The notes under the pieces are model-generated. The model was not told the DNA's origin and ran no database searches. It saw only the letters and a program-made list of their open reading frames with translations. Below, one piece after another: positions 60,136 through 64,000 of a stretch of DNA of 64,000 bases. Source of the DNA: JAICLK01 sp963810525 (lineage in GTDB: Bacteria; Patescibacteriota; Saccharimonadia; Saccharimonadales; UBA4665); NCBI GenBank assembly GCA_963810525.1, contig CAWENB010000003.1, positions 496,001 to 560,000 on the forward strand, given 5' to 3'. Both the position numbers and the translations under genes were made by a program. How positions within the stretch are numbered: the first letter of the stretch is position 1; each line of letters starts with the position of its first letter.

Positions 60136-60611
60136 GTAGGTGGGTGGCGCTAAAACTCGGGAGCGGTAGGTTTGCCCAGACCGGCGACACGATCGTGGAA
60201 GTGCTGGTCTGTATCGCAATCGTTAGTGTTATCTTGGGCGGTGCATTCGTGACGACACGCAATAGCCAGCTTGGCGTCCGCAATTCGCAGGAGCACGCTA
60301 ACGCACTAAAGTTACTTGAAGACCAGCTGGAGCAAATGCGTTCCGATTCGACGACCGACGGCAACGTGTTTACCACATCGTCGCCGTTTTGTATGTACAA
60401 CGAAGAGCCGGTTGCAACCAGTTCGTCGAACTGCGCGGTGCAAAGCCCGGCCGGCACGCAGCCCGCATTTAATATCAGTATCAATGATTGCACGACAATC
60501 GCTTGCGGCAACTCGGTCACGGGCAGCTACTTATTTACGGCGCAGATTACGTGGGATCAAGTGACCGGCGGAAACGCAAGCGAAACCATGGCATACAGGT
60601 TATATCAATAG
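60132..60611 (+). CDS. Minor pilin 2 (PilV/GspI-like)
   Basis: 159 residues. The processing site reads QTG|DTIVEVLVCIAIVSVILGG: Asp replaces the usual Phe at +1, while Glu at +5 is kept. Five or six cysteines in the globular part. Overlaps the previous gene by 4 nt (ATGA). Confidence 0.83.
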   Translation: MSRWVALKLGSGRFAQTGDTIVEVLVCIAIVSVILGGAFVTTRNSQLGVRNSQEHANALKLLEDQLEQMRSDSTTDGNVFTTSSPFCMYNEEPVATSSSNCAVQSPAGTQPAFNISINDCTTIACGNSVTGSYLFTAQITWDQVTGGNASETMAYRLYQ

Positions 60612-60617
60612 GCGCCT

Positions 60618-61337
60618 ATGAAAAATTATCTTCAAACTATGCGGATTCAGGAACGGGCCGGGTTGCGAATCTCCACTCGGCGTAAATCAACGGGCTTTAC
60701 AATTGTCGAACTGATGATCGCGGCGGCGGTTTTCGCACTCGTGCTGCTGCTGATAACGTACGGCGTTATCAGCTTTAACCGGGCGTACTACGGTGGCATC
60801 ATCCAGACCAACACGCAGAATGTTGCGCGCACGGCAATCGAAAACATCAGTCAGGCGATCCAGTTCGACGGTGGCACAATCCTAACCAGTACAAACGGAA
60901 GCTGGGGCGGCCTCTGTGTCGGTAGCCAGTTCTATCAGTATCAGCTTGGCATGGAACTCGAAACCAGCGGCGGCTCGCTCGGTCCCGATCAGGCGACACA
61001 GGCGATGGTTTTTGAGCCGAACGTCGCCTCGTGCAGCGTGCCTGGAACGTCGGTAAACGGTACCGAACTGCTGGGTAAAAATATGCGACTGGCCCACGTG
61101 AGCGTGAATCAGGTCGGTGGCACTCAGCTCTACAATATCGACGTGCGTGTAGTGTACGGCGACGACGATTTGCTGTGCAGCCCGAGCGAAGTACCAGGGA
61201 GCTGTGCCGCTACCAGCACTATGCCGCCGGGCAGTGATTACGCGACACCGGATTTGCAGTGCAAAACTCTCAGTGGTTCGCAGTTCTGTGCGGTATCCGA
61301 GTTGACTACCAAAGTTGAGGCCAGAGTAACGGATTAA
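60618..61337 (+). CDS. Minor pilin 3 (PilW/GspJ-like)
   Basis: 239 residues. Leader ending RRKSTG, then FTIVELMIAAAVFALVLLLI with Glu at +5, then a PilW-like middle (YYGGIIQTNTQNVARTAIEN) and a cysteine-containing C-terminal domain. Six nt after the previous stop. Confidence 0.85.
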   Translation: MKNYLQTMRIQERAGLRISTRRKSTGFTIVELMIAAAVFALVLLLITYGVISFNRAYYGGIIQTNTQNVARTAIENISQAIQFDGGTILTSTNGSWGGLCVGSQFYQYQLGMELETSGGSLGPDQATQAMVFEPNVASCSVPGTSVNGTELLGKNMRLAHVSVNQVGGTQLYNIDVRVVYGDDDLLCSPSEVPGSCAATSTMPPGSDYATPDLQCKTLSGSQFCAVSELTTKVEARVTD

Positions 61338-61350
61338 CAGCAGGTGAATT

Positions 61351-62550
61351 ATGCGGTATCATATAGAAAGCATGAGCAAAATGGGTAAAAACCGTAACAG
61401 TAATTGCCGGGATTCCTCAGGGGTGCGGCGCAACCAGCAAGGTATGGCGGCTATTCTTATTACGATGATAACCATGATTGTTATTACGCTTATAGTCTTA
61501 GGCTTTGCGACGATATCGCGCCGCGAGCAATCCAACACACTCGGCCAGCAATTGAGTACTCAGGCATTCTACGCGGCTGAAAGCGCGGTGAACGATGCTC
61601 GCGATGTCATCAATACTGCAGTCAAAAGCGGTCAAGCCGTGCCGGCTAAAACCAGCTGTAATACCAACACCGACGGAGGCGGCTATTCGCCGAACTACCC
61701 GGTGCCGGTGGCCGGCCAGAGCGGGGTAGTGCTTGATGGCTCGCACAATGTCAGCTACACCTGCTTGCTCGTTAACCCGTCCCCGACGTCGTTAGTAAAA
61801 GACGGCCTTGGAGCTGATTCATGGGTAGTGCCCGTGAACTCATCCAGCCCATACGACACCATCCAATTGCAATGGACGCCTGATCCGGCCAGCCCGAGCG
61901 GTACACCCTCAACGGACTGTCCGAGCTCGACCGATCAGTTCAGTCCTGCCTCCGGTGCCGGCGCTTGGACTTGTAAGTATGCCGTGCTGCGGGTTGATCT
62001 CGTACCAACGACGGGTGCATTGACGAGTGCCGGACTCGCCAGCAATCAACTTACCGGTTTCTTCGAGCCTCAAGGTTCAGTGGGAGGCAGTACTAACTTG
62101 CCGTATGACGCCGCGCACAAGGGCAAGGCGAATGTTGTGGCAGCCAGCTGTAACATAGGTTCGTATGGCACGTGCACGGCAACCATAACCGGCCTTTCCG
62201 GCACGAACTATACGCTTCGACTTATTTCACTTTACGGCACGAGCGACGTAACGGTTACGCCGGAAAGCAGCGGCTCACCGGTGCCGACAACGGGTGAGGT
62301 GGTGGTCGATGCCACTGGTGACGCCGACGGCGTACTGCGCCGCATCCAGGTACGATTGCCGACCTCGGATTATAACGGCATCATTCCCGACGACGCAATC
62401 CAGAGCAATAGCGCGATTTGCAAGCGATTTTACGTAACTCCGTCGTACTACGCCAACGCTGGCGACGTAATTAATCCTCAAACAAGTACGAGCGACCCGA
62501 ATTACAACCCGATGTGCGACAACAACCTGCCGTCTTCGGGTTCGCCGTAG
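61351..62550 (+). CDS. PilX-like membrane protein of the pilin cluster
   Basis: 399 residues; a later ATG at 61372 is possible. After a polar N-region comes NQQGMAAILITMITMIVITL, a class III-like helix without the canonical F-T-L-x-E, then REQSNTLGQQLSTQAFYAAE SAVNDAR split by the typical PilX pattern FYAAESAV. Large Ser/Thr/Pro-rich exterior with cysteines. Probably a tip or core minor pilin. Confidence 0.78.
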   Translation: MRYHIESMSKMGKNRNSNCRDSSGVRRNQQGMAAILITMITMIVITLIVLGFATISRREQSNTLGQQLSTQAFYAAESAVNDARDVINTAVKSGQAVPAKTSCNTNTDGGGYSPNYPVPVAGQSGVVLDGSHNVSYTCLLVNPSPTSLVKDGLGADSWVVPVNSSSPYDTIQLQWTPDPASPSGTPSTDCPSSTDQFSPASGAGAWTCKYAVLRVDLVPTTGALTSAGLASNQLTGFFEPQGSVGGSTNLPYDAAHKGKANVVAASCNIGSYGTCTATITGLSGTNYTLRLISLYGTSDVTVTPESSGSPVPTTGEVVVDATGDADGVLRRIQVRLPTSDYNGIIPDDAIQSNSAICKRFYVTPSYYANAGDVINPQTSTSDPNYNPMCDNNLPSSGSP

Positions 62551-62579
62551 GCATGTCTTTGCAATGAAAGCGGGCAAAT

Positions 62580-63497
62580 TTATTCTAGCGTTTTGTGATG
62601 GAACCGTTGGTGTACTTGTTTCAAATGCGGGTCGGTGACGTGCGTGTAAATTTGGGTGGTCGAAATATTGCTGTGGCCGAGCATGGCCTGCACTGAGCGG
62701 AGGTCGGCGCCGTTCATGAGTAAGTCCGTCGCGAAGGAATGACGTAAGGTGTGCGGGCTGACGTGCTTCGTAATGCCGGCGAGCCGTGCATAGCGACTAG
62801 CCATGCGCTGCACGCTGCGCGCGGTCAGTCGGTGAAAATTACCGGTCAGATCAACCTGTTTGCGGCCGCTGTAGCGTACAAACAACGGCCGGGTATTGTC
62901 CTCGCGTTTGCCCAGATACGTTCCAACCCACTCTGCGGCTTCGGGACTGATGAATATCGGGCGGTCTTTCTGCCCCTTGCCGCGCACCATGAATTCACGG
63001 CGTTTCAGATTGATATGATCGCGGTCAAGCCCGACGAGTTCACTAACGCGTAAGCCCGAGCTGAATAGAAGCTCTAAAATCGCACGGTCGCGCAAACCGC
63101 CCAAGGTATTAACGTCCGGTTGTTTGAATAGTCGCTCTAGCTCGTCTTCGTTCAGCCAGGTAACTTGCTTGCGTTGTGTACGGGCCAACTCTATTTTGTC
63201 CGGCGTGAGCGCTGGAATGTCCCGTTTAGCGCAGAATCGCAGAAATGCACGAAGCGCAATCAGGTGGTAATTTTGCGTTACTTTTTGCAGTTCGTCAGAC
63301 GTGTTGGTACCGAGCCGAGCCAGCCACAGTCGCCATTTGCGCACCAGCTCTGTATCGATATCAGCAACCTGGATGTCGCCCGCGAAGTCGATAAGCCGCG
63401 TCAGGTAGTGATCGTAATTGGTGATGGTTTTCTGCGAGCGGTTCTGCTCGATCTCCAGATATTCCAGGAAATCCGTCTTGGCTTTAGTGAATTGCAT
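62580..63497 (-). CDS. Tyrosine recombinase, XerC/XerD-like
   Basis: 305 residues from ATG 63497. N-terminal SAM-like domain (FLEYLEIEQNRSQKTITNYD) and catalytic domain with the RKHRHY set: Arg in SSGLRVSELVGL, Lys in the VRGKGQKDRPIF hairpin, HTLRHSFATDLL, GHSNISTTQIYTHV (His and nucleophile Tyr). Size and lack of extra domains fit chromosome-dimer resolution at dif rather than an integrase; only one such gene is visible here. TACAAT (complement of 63505-63510) lies 7 nt upstream. Confidence 0.9.
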   Translation of the reverse strand: MQFTKAKTDFLEYLEIEQNRSQKTITNYDHYLTRLIDFAGDIQVADIDTELVRKWRLWLARLGTNTSDELQKVTQNYHLIALRAFLRFCAKRDIPALTPDKIELARTQRKQVTWLNEDELERLFKQPDVNTLGGLRDRAILELLFSSGLRVSELVGLDRDHINLKRREFMVRGKGQKDRPIFISPEAAEWVGTYLGKREDNTRPLFVRYSGRKQVDLTGNFHRLTARSVQRMASRYARLAGITKHVSPHTLRHSFATDLLMNGADLRSVQAMLGHSNISTTQIYTHVTDPHLKQVHQRFHHKTLE

Positions 63498-63510
63498 ACG
63501 CTTAATTGTA

Positions 63511-63597
63511 TAGGACTTTCGCATTTTGCACATTTCATCCGAAGACCCTGCGTTCCGGTGCTCGTCGTACCGGTACGTACGCCACCGCTTTAGTGCC
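63511..63597. repeat. Dispersed palindromic intergenic element, copy 2
   Basis: TAGGACTTTCGC, GCACATTTC, CCGAAG, TGCGTTCCGGTGCTC, then GTACCGGTACGTAC and CCGCTTTAGTGCC. The blocks match copy 1 (23905-23992) in order and spacing. Lies between the divergent recombinase and ndk genes. The rest of the 275-nt gap (to 63772) also has GC-rich inverted pieces (TGCGCAAAAATGCGC near 63648). Confidence 0.6.
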
Positions 63598-63772
63598 AAA
63601 AAGAGCAGGCTCTTTCGGGGATTCCGGCGCTTATTTTTCGAACGAACTGCGCAAAAATGCGCGAAACCGGTGCACTAAAGTGAATGGAAATGCCGCGCCA
63701 CGGCTGGCGTAAAACAGTAGTAGCGTGCGTCTTTCTTATCTGTTACAATGGCCGGTATAAACAAGGATACAT

Positions 63773-64000
63773 ATGGAACGGACGCTCATTATTGCAAAGC
63801 CCGACGCCGTGCAGCGCGGCTTGGTCGGTGAAATTATTAAACGTCTAGAGCAAAAGGGCTTGAAGCTTATCGGCTTGAAGATGGTGCGGCTTGACGAAAC
63901 GATACTGCGTGGCCACTATGCCGAGCATGTCTCAAAGCCTTTCTATCCTGGGCTGGAGGACCACATGAAAAGTTCACCCGTTGTTGTCATGGCCTGGGAG
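63773..64000 (+). CDS. ndk: Nucleoside diphosphate kinase (N-terminal part, cut by the window end)
   Basis: 76 codons visible: MERTLIIAKPDAVQRGLVGE, then KRLEQKGLKLIGLKMVRL, YAEHVSKPFYPGLEDHM and SSPVVVMAWE. These are the standard first half of NDK up to just before the active-site His. Balances NTP and dNTP pools using ATP. TACAAT near 63744 is a likely -10, with AAGGA close to the ATG. Confidence 0.95.
   Translation, partial: MERTLIIAKPDAVQRGLVGEIIKRLEQKGLKLIGLKMVRLDETILRGHYAEHVSKPFYPGLEDHMKSSPVVVMAWE

Overview
The window looks like a chromosome segment of a Candidate Phyla Radiation bacterium, most likely Candidatus Saccharibacteria (TM7). This is inferred from protein character and gene content, not from a marker tree. 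Supporting points are a monoderm-type type IV pilus locus without a secretin, compact housekeeping genes, little biosynthesis, many short-leader or leaderless promoters, and two protein families normally confined to Actinobacteria (WhiB and DUF397). Actinobacteria are the known hosts of cultivated Saccharibacteria. I found no rRNA, tRNA or CRISPR array. Both ends cut a gene: a P-type ATPase on the left and ndk on the right.

Layout. 1-2563: a P-type cation ATPase (minus strand, partial) and a WhiB protein with a DnaA-domain-IV-like N-terminus. 2709-14354: DNA replication, repair and nucleotide-pool care (polA, several Nudix hydrolases, two deoxyribosyltransferase-like proteins, mutM, holA), with a padR-pspC regulatory pair, a PPC/DUF296 protein, a HAD hydrolase and a VOC protein. 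14384-18966: accessory genes of unknown function, including an HERAH putative metalloprotein. A degenerate second copy of rpsT lies inside this block and the intact rpsT closes it. 19502-29265: a DUF397 protein, a degenerate DHH protein with a very long proline/acidic tail, truB, rpsO, pnp, a family-4-like uracil-DNA glycosylase without most Fe-S cysteines, and an RNase J gene broken by about seven single-base indels. 29425-33028: a second accessory block with an unknown 304-aa protein, a decayed IS30 transposase and two unknown genes whose promoters sit inside inverted repeats.

33074-45045: core genes. These are ftsK; ahcY with a PfkB kinase (S-adenosylhomocysteine to adenosine handling); rpsF-ssb-rpsR with a coiled-coil gene and efp; a 36-aa membrane peptide; a 2H phosphoesterase; tlyA; a phosphoribosyltransferase; a Crp/Fnr regulator; a PH-domain protein; and ychF. 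45348-62550: a surface and type IV pilus locus: a 714-aa secreted protein, a membrane-anchored helical-repeat protein, a 725-aa secreted protein, pilM-N-O, a small membrane protein, pilB, pilT, pilC, the major pilin, the prepilin peptidase and four minor-pilin-like proteins. 62580-64000: a XerC/D-like recombinase and the start of ndk.

Two organisational themes recur. First, most transcription-unit heads carry a -10 hexamer only 6-10 nt before the start codon, whereas operon-internal genes use Shine-Dalgarno sites or stop/start overlaps. This suggests widespread leaderless initiation. Second, the two accessory blocks contain the unknown proteins, the decayed mobile element, the rpsT remnant and the unusual promoter palindromes, so they look like the fast-evolving parts of the window.
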